From Crocinitomicaceae bacterium (GTDB lineage Bacteria > Bacteroidota > Bacteroidia > Flavobacteriales_G > Salibacteraceae): a stretch of DNA of 5,490 bases. The notes under the pieces are model-generated. The model saw only the letters and a program-made list of their open reading frames with translations, was not told where the DNA came from and searched no databases. A program made the translations under genes and the position numbers. Positions 1 through 5,490 of this stretch are shown here, in pieces; positions within the stretch are counted from its first letter, which is position 1; each line of letters begins with the position of its first letter. The stretch spans positions 1-5,490 of the forward strand of contig JAAZVO010000193.1 in NCBI GenBank assembly GCA_018623405.1. Direction: 5' to 3'.

Positions 1-282
1 ACATCAGTTTTGCTTGGTGTAGATAGGGCAAGGGCAGCGCGGTTTTCTTTTTTGATGGTTATTCCGTTAATTCTAGGCAAAATGGCCAAAGACATTTTAG
101 ATGGCGGGTTAGCTGTAAGTAGCGACCAAGGTTTAGCACTAATACTCGGTTTTATTGCAGCTTTTGGTAGTGGCATTCTAGCCTGCCAATGGATGATTGC
201 TTTGGTAAAACGCAGCAAGTTGATATACTTTTCTATTTATTGCTTTTTGGTAGGTGCTGTTTCTGTTTTTCTTTTTTATTAA
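1..282 (+). CDS. uppP: Undecaprenyl-diphosphate phosphatase (UppP/BacA), C-terminal part
   Basis: The reading frame is open from base 1 to a TAA at 280-282 and gives 93 residues, so the 5' part (roughly two thirds of a usual ~265-residue protein) lies outside the window. UppP is a polytopic inner-membrane enzyme that dephosphorylates undecaprenyl diphosphate to recycle the lipid carrier for peptidoglycan and surface glycans. Seen here: the LLGVDRARAARFSFLMVIP stretch (residues 4-22), which in the family directly follows the conserved PG-SRSG active-site loop; that loop must lie just upstream of base 1. Three hydrophobic segments follow, at about residues 15-33, 43-68 and 74-93, and the protein ends in the last one, as is usual for UppP. 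The TTG at base 10 is an internal Leu codon of the conserved motif, not a start. In Bacteroidota uppP is often followed by truB, as it is here. Family assignment is firm. Confidence 0.95.
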   Translation, partial: TSVLLGVDRARAARFSFLMVIPLILGKMAKDILDGGLAVSSDQGLALILGFIAAFGSGILACQWMIALVKRSKLIYFSIYCFLVGAVSVFLFY

Positions 283-310
283 TCCCCTTTAATTTTTTTT
301 CATTTTTATT

Positions 311-374
311 TGCTCGCGACTTAGCTCGAGCAGCAACTTTAAGTTTACGGAGCGTAGTCGAAGTGTAACTTTAA
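311..374. repeat. Imperfect inverted repeats with REP-like word between uppP and truB
   Basis: Seen: the word CGGAGCGTAGTCGAAGTG at 348-365 and, upstream, a partly inverted counterpart. CGACT (317-321) can pair with AGTCG (356-360), and GCTC (324-327) with GAGC (350-353), separated by a 2x2 mismatch. An alternative hairpin pairs TGCTCG (311-316) with CGAGCA (327-332). A further short palindrome, AACTT-T-AAGTT, lies at 335-345, and the octamer AACTTTAA occurs at 335-342 and again at 367-374. From general knowledge, words of the type GAGCG-AGTCGAAG are frequent dispersed intergenic repeats in Bacteroidota and some other phyla. That this copy is a REP or MITE-like remnant is inference. It is not followed by a T-run, so it is a poor intrinsic terminator candidate. 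Confidence 0.5.
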
Positions 375-411
375 TTTTCAAGCTTCAAACATCGAACCTC
401 AAACACTAAAT

Positions 412-1095
412 ATTGAAATAGAAAAAGGTCACTTCGCCCTTATTGACAAACCACTAGGTTGGACCTCCTTTGATGTGGTAAATAAAATTCGCTACGCTGT
501 AAAAAGACATTTGGGTTTAAAAAAAGTAAAGGTTGGTCATGCCGGAACATTAGACCCCCTAGCCACCGGGCTTTTGATTATTGCCATAGGAAGGGCAACC
601 AAAAAAATTGATGAAGTTGCCGGATTACCCAAAGAATATACCGGACATTTTGTGATGGGGGCCACGACACCCTCGTTCGATTTAGAAACCGAGATTGACC
701 AAACCTTTGATGTTTCTTCTTTAACCGAAGAGGCATTAAAAATAGCAGCTCAAAACATGCAAGGAGAAGTGCTGCAAACTCCCCCAATATTTTCAGCAAA
801 AAAAATTGATGGCACACGGGCTTATGAAATGGCTAGAAAAGGAAAAGAAGTTGAAATGCGGAAACATTTGGTGAATATTCATGAATTTGAAATTTCCAAA
901 GTGGAGATGCCCAATGTATATTTTAGGGTGTTTTGCAGCAAAGGAACTTATATCCGCTCTATTGCAAACGATTTTGGAAAGGCACTTAACAATGGGGCAT
1001 ACTTAGGTAGTTTACGAAGAACAAAAATTGGCGATTTTAAGGTAGAGGATGCTCAAACCATTGAACAATTCTTAGCTTCGTTGAATGATCAATAA
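412..1095 (+). CDS. truB: tRNA pseudouridine(55) synthase TruB
   Basis: TruB isomerises uridine 55 in the T-loop of nearly all tRNAs to pseudouridine in the cytoplasm. The N-terminal motif ALIDKPLGWTSFDVVNKI is complete and begins at base 436. It is followed by GHAGTLDPLATGLL with the catalytic Asp encoded at 553-555, then the KEYTGHFVMGATTPSFDLETE region, the TPPIFSAKKIDGTRAYEMAR motif and the CSKGTYIRSIANDFG motif. Length is about 227 residues, the short form without a C-terminal PUA-like extension, as expected in Bacteroidota. The start is unresolved. The frame is open back to a TAG at 355-357 but holds no ATG, GTG or TTG before the GTG at 475, and starting at 475 would delete the conserved LIDKP-GWTSFD block. 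ATT at 412 is chosen as a placeholder giving a normal-length N-terminus (ATA at 418 is similar). The gene probably shares a transcript with uppP and overlaps the next gene by 11 bases. Function is firm, the 5' end is not. Confidence 0.93.
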   Translation: MEIEKGHFALIDKPLGWTSFDVVNKIRYAVKRHLGLKKVKVGHAGTLDPLATGLLIIAIGRATKKIDEVAGLPKEYTGHFVMGATTPSFDLETEIDQTFDVSSLTEEALKIAAQNMQGEVLQTPPIFSAKKIDGTRAYEMARKGKEVEMRKHLVNIHEFEISKVEMPNVYFRVFCSKGTYIRSIANDFGKALNNGAYLGSLRRTKIGDFKVEDAQTIEQFLASLNDQ

Positions 1096-1939
1096 ATACC
1101 GCAAAAACATGCCGCTGTGGAAGGTGCTTTTAGAAGACCTTCGGTTTGTTTTGTTGTATGTTTTTGGGTTCTTTAAAAATGGGCTCAAAACCCAAACTGT
1201 ATTGTTTTTTCCAGAGTTTCCTACCAAACGCAGCGAAATGTATAAGTTGGTAAAATCGCTAGGATACAACATCACCAATAACCCAAAATTTACCCGACAA
1301 GTAGAGATTTATTGGAAAAACGACACCTTCAGGAAACCCTGGAATGAGTTAGGCGTTTTTCAATCAAAACCCATTAACGGAAATTGCACTGATATTTCAA
1401 AGGTTTTTGTAGATCAGAAGCATTTGGAGGTTTTTGGATACCAAACCCAAGTTGACCCATTAACCCATCAAGGAAAATTTGTGCAAAAAGGAGATTTGAA
1501 TGCTTTACACGATGGTAAAATCTTAACCGAACCTATATCACAAAAAGAAGAAGGATACATCTACCAAATATTAATTGACAACTCTTCGGATGGCTATGTT
1601 AACGACTACCGAACTCCCTATTATTTTGGTGAAATCCCATATGTTGTAGTTCGCTCAAGAAAAATTGAAGAGCGTTTTGGAGGGCATTCTCAAAAATCGA
1701 AAATGTACAAAACCGAAGATGTTTTTACTGCCGATGAAATAGCCAAGGTAAAAGCGATTGCCAAAGCTGTTGGATTAAATTGTGGTGATTTAGACGTGTT
1801 GAGAGACAATGCCTCTAAAAAGATTTATGTGGTTGATATTAACCCCACACCATGGCCCCCAAAAGGATTGCCTAATGAAGATAGAAAAAGGCTTTTTGAA
1901 GAGTTAAGGACACTATTCATTCGTTATTCCTTAGACTGA
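1085..1939 (+). CDS. Uncharacterised ATP-grasp-like protein
   Basis: This 284-residue protein is not one I can name. Its ATG lies inside the last 11 bases of truB, suggesting translational coupling; a second ATG at 1109 (Met9) is an alternative start. Seen: a basic, hydrophobic N-terminus (residues 1-30), then NGNCTDISKVFVDQKHLEVFGY (98-119, a conserved-looking block), GKFVQKGDLNALHDGKI (130-146, with Lys135 or Lys131 as possible nucleotide-binding lysines), EEGYIYQILIDN (156-166), VNDYR (172-176), and a C-terminal GDLDVLRDNASKKIYVVDIN followed by PTPWPP (234-259). The order Lys, acidic hinge, D-Y-R strand, then D-hydrophobic-D-x-N-P is what ATP-grasp ligase folds show, with Asp251 and Asn253 as likely metal ligands. 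ATP-grasp enzymes usually join a carboxylate to an amine or thiol via an acyl-phosphate; the substrates here are unknown. Residues 20-30 are hydrophobic but flanked by charges, so a true membrane anchor is doubtful. Fold assignment is inference. Confidence 0.6.
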   Translation: MINKYRKNMPLWKVLLEDLRFVLLYVFGFFKNGLKTQTVLFFPEFPTKRSEMYKLVKSLGYNITNNPKFTRQVEIYWKNDTFRKPWNELGVFQSKPINGNCTDISKVFVDQKHLEVFGYQTQVDPLTHQGKFVQKGDLNALHDGKILTEPISQKEEGYIYQILIDNSSDGYVNDYRTPYYFGEIPYVVVRSRKIEERFGGHSQKSKMYKTEDVFTADEIAKVKAIAKAVGLNCGDLDVLRDNASKKIYVVDINPTPWPPKGLPNEDRKRLFEELRTLFIRYSLD

Positions 1940-1993
1940 CAACAAAGGAGATTCCCTGTTCAGTTTCATATTTCAACCTCCATGGAATAGCGG
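1940..1993. other. Convergent intergenic spacer, no clear terminator
   Basis: These 54 bases separate the stop codons of the ATP-grasp-like gene (plus) and the ABC exporter gene (minus). I see only weak pairings, such as AACC (1975-1978) with GGTT (1992-1995) and the CCATGG palindrome inside, with no GC-rich stem followed by a T-run on either strand. Transcripts may therefore overlap or end by another mechanism. Confidence 0.4.
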
Positions 1994-3817
1994 TTAAGCA
2001 AAACTCTGCAGGTCGAAAAGCCTTTTGTAAACGCCCTTTTTCGTGAGTAATTCTTCATGTTTCCCCTGCTCCACTATCTCTCCATTTTCTAAAACCACAA
2101 TTTTATCGGCATGCTGAATGGTAGATAGCCTATGAGCAATAACCAATGTGGTTCGATTTTGCATAAGATGATCTAATGCATCTTGTACTTGCTTTTCACT
2201 TTCCGTATCTAATGCTGAGGTGGCCTCATCTAAAATTAAAATAGGTGGGTTTTTAAATACTGCTCTAGCAATACTAACCCTTTGGCGTTGACCTCCAGAA
2301 AGCTTTCCTCCTCTTTCACCAATTAAGCCGCGATATTTATTCTTGTTTTGTGAAATAAAATCATGGGCATTGGCAATTTTGGCAGCACTCTCTACATCCT
2401 CTTCTTTCCAATCCTCTACCCCAAGCGTAATGTTATTGTAAAAGGTATCGTTAAACAAAATGCTTTCTTGGGTAACTATACCCATGTGGTCTCTTAGGCT
2501 CGCTAACTTGAAGTTTTTTATGTTTTCTCCATCTATTAAAACCTCTCCCTGTAAAGGGTCATAAAACCTTGGTAGCATATCGGCCAAGGTAGATTTTCCT
2601 CCGCCTGATGGACCCACCAAAGCCACCATCTCCCCTTTTTTTACAGATAGGTTTATGTTTTTTAGCACCCAATCTTGCTCATATTTAAAACTTAAATTTT
2701 TGAACTCAATTTGGTTTTCAAACGCTTGTAGCTCCTTTGGGTTGGCTACTTCCTTTACCCTAAGGTCTTCCTCGAGCAATTCTTTAATTCTATCTAAGGA
2801 AGCTGCTCCCTTTTGTATTTTAAAAAAGGCATTGCTAAACGCTTTTGCAGGAGGAATTAACTGAGAAAAAATTACAATAAAAGTGATAAAAAACTCTCCT
2901 GATAGGGTTGCATCAGCTCCCAACACCATTCTGCCACCAAACCACAGAATTATGGAAACTAATATGGCGCCCATAAACTCACTTAATGGCGAGGCCAAAG
3001 CTTGTCTTCTATGAATTTTAGTGTTGATGCGAAAATGTAAATCGTTTTGTTTTTTGAACTTTCCTCCTATTTCAGGTTCTGCATTAAAGGCTTTGATGAT
3101 TCGAATTCCTGATAAGGTCTCCTCTAAAATGTTAAGTACTTCTCCCAGTTTAGACTGCCCTTTCTTTGCCTTACGGCGTAAGCTTTTTCCAATACTGCTG
3201 ATTAAAATTCCACTTATTGGAAGAAGAATAATTACAAATAGGGTCAGCTCCCAACTCATGATAAATAACGTACCTAAATACAATATGAACTTAGGTGGGT
3301 CACGGAACATCATTTGAAGACCACCTAGAATTGATTTTTCTACTTCTTGTATATCGTTAGTAGCTTTTGATAGCACATTGCCCTTGCGCTCGTTGGTAAA
3401 AAATGAAACGGGCAATTGCAGTACCTTTTTATAGATGCGTGTTCTTAAATCTCTAACCACACCAGTGCGCACCTTAGCCAAATGGTACAAAGCAAAATAG
3501 GTGGTTAAATTCTTGAATAAGAACATGATTACAATAACTCCACAAAACAACAACAGCGCGCTTTCTTCCCCATTTTGTTGGATATAATTGGAGAGGAAAT
3601 AATTCATGTTGTCTAGCAAACTTCTCGAGGTTAACTCAAAAGACTCAGGCTTACTAATTGAAGGGTCAACTGTTTTAAAAAGAATAGCCAAAAAAGGCGC
3701 TATGGCTGCAAATGAGAATAATGAGAATAATGAGGCAAGTATGTTGAATACTAAACTTTGAATTACATTGTTCTTGTAATTTTTAGCAATCCCAATTATC
3801 TCAATAAATTGTTTCAT
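1994..3817 (-). CDS. MsbA-like ABC exporter half-transporter (membrane + ATPase fusion)
   Basis: A 607-residue type-IV ABC exporter half-transporter that should act as a homodimer in the inner membrane. The N-terminal transmembrane domain (about residues 15-330) has hydrophobic segments near 18-46, 86-110, 165-187, 188-210, 280-300 and 308-330. The ATPase domain (about 368-607) is intact: A-loop Tyr379, Walker A GPSGGGKST (402-410), Q-loop Gln450, signature LSGGQ (506-510), Walker B ILILDE (526-531, catalytic Glu531), D-loop SALD and H-loop His562. Nothing essential is missing. Length and layout match MsbA, the lipid A-core flippase, and many multidrug exporters of the same subfamily. Divergent glycosyltransferases of LPS-core type favour a lipid or glycolipid cargo, but sequence alone does not settle the substrate, so no gene symbol is given. 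The ATG at 3815-3817 is chosen because a TAnnTTTG promoter element lies only 10 bases upstream. Confidence 0.93.
   Translation of the reverse strand: MKQFIEIIGIAKNYKNNVIQSLVFNILASLFSLFSFAAIAPFLAILFKTVDPSISKPESFELTSRSLLDNMNYFLSNYIQQNGEESALLLFCGVIVIMFLFKNLTTYFALYHLAKVRTGVVRDLRTRIYKKVLQLPVSFFTNERKGNVLSKATNDIQEVEKSILGGLQMMFRDPPKFILYLGTLFIMSWELTLFVIILLPISGILISSIGKSLRRKAKKGQSKLGEVLNILEETLSGIRIIKAFNAEPEIGGKFKKQNDLHFRINTKIHRRQALASPLSEFMGAILVSIILWFGGRMVLGADATLSGEFFITFIVIFSQLIPPAKAFSNAFFKIQKGAASLDRIKELLEEDLRVKEVANPKELQAFENQIEFKNLSFKYEQDWVLKNINLSVKKGEMVALVGPSGGGKSTLADMLPRFYDPLQGEVLIDGENIKNFKLASLRDHMGIVTQESILFNDTFYNNITLGVEDWKEEDVESAAKIANAHDFISQNKNKYRGLIGERGGKLSGGQRQRVSIARAVFKNPPILILDEATSALDTESEKQVQDALDHLMQNRTTLVIAHRLSTIQHADKIVVLENGEIVEQGKHEELLTKKGVYKRLFDLQSFA
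3711..3734. repeat. 9-base tandem repeat inside the first membrane helix of the exporter gene
   Basis: AATGAGAAT occurs twice in tandem (3711-3719, 3720-3728), followed by a partial third copy (AATGAG, 3729-3734). On the coding (minus) strand it is in frame and encodes the tripeptide-repeat pattern SLFSLFSF at residues 29-36 in the first transmembrane helix. A change of one unit would add or remove three residues without a frameshift. Confidence 0.7.
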
Positions 3818-3827
3818 AAATCGCGCT

Positions 3828-3835
3828 CAAAGATA
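3828..3835 (-). promoter_or_regulatory. Putative -7 promoter element for the ABC exporter gene
   Basis: On the minus strand these bases read TATCTTTG, an exact match to the Bacteroidota -7 consensus TAnnTTTG. The last G lies 10 bases before the exporter ATG, so the transcript would have a leader of only a few bases. No TTG lies at the expected 17-23 base distance upstream (the nearest, within GTTTGG, is too close), so the -33 element is weak or absent. The promoter call rests on the single element and its position. Confidence 0.5.
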
Positions 3836-3860
3836 GAACTAATCCAAACCTTCACATCTA

Positions 3861-3893
3861 TTGGCTGATTACCTAAAATCAGTTGTAAATTTG
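3861..3893 (+). promoter_or_regulatory. Putative Bacteroidota-type promoter for the GT2-GT9 operon
   Basis: TTG at 3861-3863, a 22-base spacer and TAAATTTG at 3886-3893 form an exact match to the Bacteroidota housekeeping promoter (TTG, 17-23 bases, TAnnTTTG). The -7 element ends 9 bases before the ATG at 3903, so transcription would begin only a few bases upstream of the start codon. This also argues against the longer reading frame that opens with the same TTG at 3861, because the promoter would then lie inside the coding sequence. Confidence 0.65.
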
Positions 3894-3902
3894 AATCCTG
3901 TA

Positions 3903-4658
3903 ATGCCAAAAATCTCAGCCGTAATCATTGCCAAAAACGAGGAAAAAAATATTGCTCGTTGCATCAGAAGTTTACAAAACGTAGCTGATGAAGTTTTGGT
4001 ATTAGACAATGGCTCTACCGATAAGACGGTTGAGTTGGCAAAAGATTTAAATGCCAGGGTAGAAACAACTGAATGGAAAGGCTATTCTGAAACCAAAAAC
4101 CATGGAAATAACCTTGCACAATTCGATTACATCTTAAGTATTGATGCAGATGAAGCTTTGAGCATGGATTTGGCCAAATCCATTGTTGAGGTTAAGGAAA
4201 ACTTAAATGAAAATACTGCCTACCAATTTAACCGACTTACCAATTATTGTGGCAGTTGGATAAGGCATTGTGGATGGTACCCCGATACTAAACTTCGGTT
4301 GTGGCACCGTAAAATGGGAATCTGGAAAGGCGATATTCATGAAGAAATTGTTTTGGATAAAAGTGTTGTCCTTAAACACCTTAATGGCGATTTATTGCAT
4401 TATTCCTACTACACCAAAGCAGACCACTACAAACAAGCCGATAAGTTTACCACTCTTACGGCCAAAGATGCTTTTGAGAAAGGTAAAAAAGCAAGTGTTT
4501 TAAAATTGGTTTTTGCGCCAATCGTCAAGTTTATAAAGAGCTATTTTTTGCAAATGGGTTTTTTAGATGGTGGTGCGGGGTTTCAGGTTTGTAGAATTTC
4601 TGCGTATGCTACTTTTATGAAATATCAAAAATTGAGAAATCTGCACAAAAACTCATGA
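3903..4658 (+). CDS. Family 2 glycosyltransferase, LPS-core WaaE/KdtX-like
   Basis: A 251-residue GT-A-fold glycosyltransferase that should transfer a sugar from a nucleotide-sugar donor to a growing lipid-linked or LPS-core saccharide at the cytoplasmic face of the inner membrane. Seen: the N-terminal strand ISAVIIAKNEEKNIARCIRSL (4-24), DNGSTDKT (35-42), the WKGYSETKN segment (58-66), the metal-binding DxD as DADE (81-84), WIRHCGWYPDTKLRLWHR (119-136), and DIHEE (144-148), whose acidic residue after His is a candidate base. This order matches the beta-1,4-glucosyltransferase subgroup that includes WaaE/KdtX. The donor and acceptor are not deducible. The C-terminus (about 198-225) is basic and hydrophobic, consistent with peripheral membrane attachment. 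The ATG at 3903 is preferred over TTG 3861 because family homology starts at MPKISAVIIAKNEE and the promoter lies between the two. It overlaps the next gene by ATGA. Confidence 0.9.
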   Translation: MPKISAVIIAKNEEKNIARCIRSLQNVADEVLVLDNGSTDKTVELAKDLNARVETTEWKGYSETKNHGNNLAQFDYILSIDADEALSMDLAKSIVEVKENLNENTAYQFNRLTNYCGSWIRHCGWYPDTKLRLWHRKMGIWKGDIHEEIVLDKSVVLKHLNGDLLHYSYYTKADHYKQADKFTTLTAKDAFEKGKKASVLKLVFAPIVKFIKSYFLQMGFLDGGAGFQVCRISAYATFMKYQKLRNLHKNS

Positions 4659-5490
4659 AAGCCAAAAAACTATTAGTTAGCAGAACAGACTCTATTGGAG
4701 ATGTTATTTTAACCCTACCAATAATTGGATTTTTAAAACAACATTACCCCAATTTAACAATTGGTTTTTTAGGTAGAAGCTACACAGCTCCAATCATAAA
4801 ATTGGCAACGGGGATTTCTAGCTTTCACAATTGGGATGAGGTTGCCCAAAGCGACTCAAAAGCCCAAGCCGATTTTTTAGCGAGCTTAGGTTTTGATACC
4901 ATTTTACATGTTTTTCCCCGGCCTGAAATTGCTAAAGCAGCAAAGGCGGCCAACATAAAAACCCGCGTAGGCACCACAGGCAGGTTATACCATTGGCATA
5001 CTTGCAACAAGTTGGTGAACTTTTCGCGTAAAAAATCAGGTTTGCACGAAGCACAACTCAACTTTAAGTTGCTAAAAGGTTTGGGTCTCGAAATAATTCC
5101 CGAAAAAAGAAACATTGCCAATTATTATGATTTAGAATTGCCTGCAGCTACAGAAAATTGGCAAAAGTTGTTAAAGCCTAACAAATTTAATTTGGTAATC
5201 CATGCAAAATCTAAGGGTAGCGCTGTAGAATGGCCACAAGCCAAATACATAGAACTGATAAAACGATTACCCGAAAATTTATTCCATATCTTTTTAACAG
5301 GAACAAGTGCTGAAGCTGATTTGGTGCCTGAGTTGGCTCAATTGAAACAAAGCAATGTAACCAACCTTTTTGGGCAAATGAGTTTGACCGAACTTATAGG
5401 GTTTTTGGCAGAGGCCAATGGTGTTTTAGCTGCCTCTACCGGACCTTTGCATATTGCAGCCGCTCTCGGTACACATGCCATGGGCTTGTA
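4655..5490 (+). CDS. Family 9 glycosyltransferase (heptosyltransferase-like), 3' end outside window
   Basis: The ATG at 4655 overlaps the TGA of the GT2 gene (ATGA), so the pair is probably translationally coupled. The frame stays open to the window end: 278 codons plus two bases, about 80 percent of a usual ~340-residue family member. GT9 enzymes are GT-B-fold transferases that add ADP-heptose or other sugars to the LPS inner core. Seen: RTDSIGDVILTLP (10-22), with Asp13 at the position of the proposed catalytic base of WaaC/WaaF; VIHAKSKGSAVEWP (181-194), the start of the C-terminal donor domain; FLTGTSAEAD (213-222); and AASTGPLHIAAALG (259-272), the donor-phosphate loop. In classical heptosyltransferases that loop has an Asp before the S/T-G pair; here it is Ser261. 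Many Bacteroidota cores are reported to lack heptose, so the donor sugar is left open. Confidence 0.9.
   Translation, partial: MKAKKLLVSRTDSIGDVILTLPIIGFLKQHYPNLTIGFLGRSYTAPIIKLATGISSFHNWDEVAQSDSKAQADFLASLGFDTILHVFPRPEIAKAAKAANIKTRVGTTGRLYHWHTCNKLVNFSRKKSGLHEAQLNFKLLKGLGLEIIPEKRNIANYYDLELPAATENWQKLLKPNKFNLVIHAKSKGSAVEWPQAKYIELIKRLPENLFHIFLTGTSAEADLVPELAQLKQSNVTNLFGQMSLTELIGFLAEANGVLAASTGPLHIAAALGTHAMGL

Noticed and set aside
311..332. TGCTCG/CGAGCA hairpin as terminator of uppP
   Set aside because: A 6-base stem with a 10-base loop and no following T-run is too weak for an intrinsic terminator; co-transcription of uppP and truB remains more likely.
578..817. Minus-strand open frames opposite truB (578-817) and the ATP-grasp-like gene (1072-1278)
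   Set aside because: Both are antisense to genes with clear conserved motifs, and their translations are low-information with no recognisable domains.
475..1095. truB starting at GTG 475
   Set aside because: This start would drop the conserved LIDKP-GWTSFD motif that is plainly encoded in the same frame from base 436, so the real start must be upstream even though no canonical codon is visible.
1940..1993. Bidirectional intrinsic terminator between the convergent genes
   Set aside because: Only 4-base pairings (AACC/GGTT) and a CCATGG palindrome are present, without a strong stem or T-run on either strand.
3021..3317. Plus-strand open frame opposite the exporter gene (and similar ones at 2655-2864)
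   Set aside because: These lie antisense to an intact, strongly conserved ABC exporter, have no recognisable domain or promoter, and are explained as shadows of its codon use.
3861..3902. N-terminal extension of the GT2 gene from TTG 3861
   Set aside because: The 14 extra residues do not look like the family, and the stretch contains an exact Bacteroidota promoter. Homology begins at the ATG at 3903.
4825..5121. Minus-strand open frame opposite the GT9 gene
   Set aside because: The plus strand encodes a continuous family-9 glycosyltransferase with conserved motifs on both sides; the antisense frame shows no family features.

Overview
The window looks like a chromosomal segment from a member of the Bacteroidota, most likely in or near the Flavobacteriales. 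The base composition is AT-rich. There are no obvious Shine-Dalgarno sites. The promoter elements match the Bacteroidota consensus TAnnTTTG. The UppP and TruB sequences read like Bacteroidota versions, with TruB of the short form that lacks a long C-terminal extension. No mobile element, CRISPR array, tRNA or rRNA gene was seen. This is mostly an ordinary housekeeping and cell-envelope region, and no clearly new multi-gene system is evident.

Layout. Bases 1-282 hold the 3' end of uppP (undecaprenyl-diphosphate phosphatase). Bases 283-411 are a non-coding leader with imperfect inverted repeats and a REP-like word (348-365). Next come truB (tRNA pseudouridine-55 synthase, about 412-1095) and an uncharacterised ATP-grasp-like protein (1085-1939), whose start codon lies inside the end of truB. 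A 54-base convergent spacer follows. On the minus strand is a full-length MsbA-like ABC exporter half-transporter (1994-3817). An 85-base divergent promoter region (3818-3902) separates it from a plus-strand pair of glycosyltransferase genes. These are a family-2 enzyme resembling the LPS-core WaaE/KdtX type (3903-4658) and a family-9 heptosyltransferase-like enzyme (4655 to the window end, truncated). The two overlap by four bases (ATGA).

How the parts fit. UppP recycles the undecaprenyl carrier used for peptidoglycan and surface glycans. The exporter probably flips a lipid or glycolipid. The two glycosyltransferases probably build a lipid-linked or LPS-core saccharide on the cytoplasmic face. 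The right half (exporter plus GT2-GT9) therefore looks like an envelope glycolipid module expressed divergently from back-to-back promoters.

Points worth a second look: truB has no ATG, GTG or TTG upstream of its conserved N-terminal motif in the correct frame; both divergent promoters place their -7 element only 9-10 bases before the start codon, implying near-leaderless mRNAs; and the ATP-grasp-like protein has no assigned substrate.
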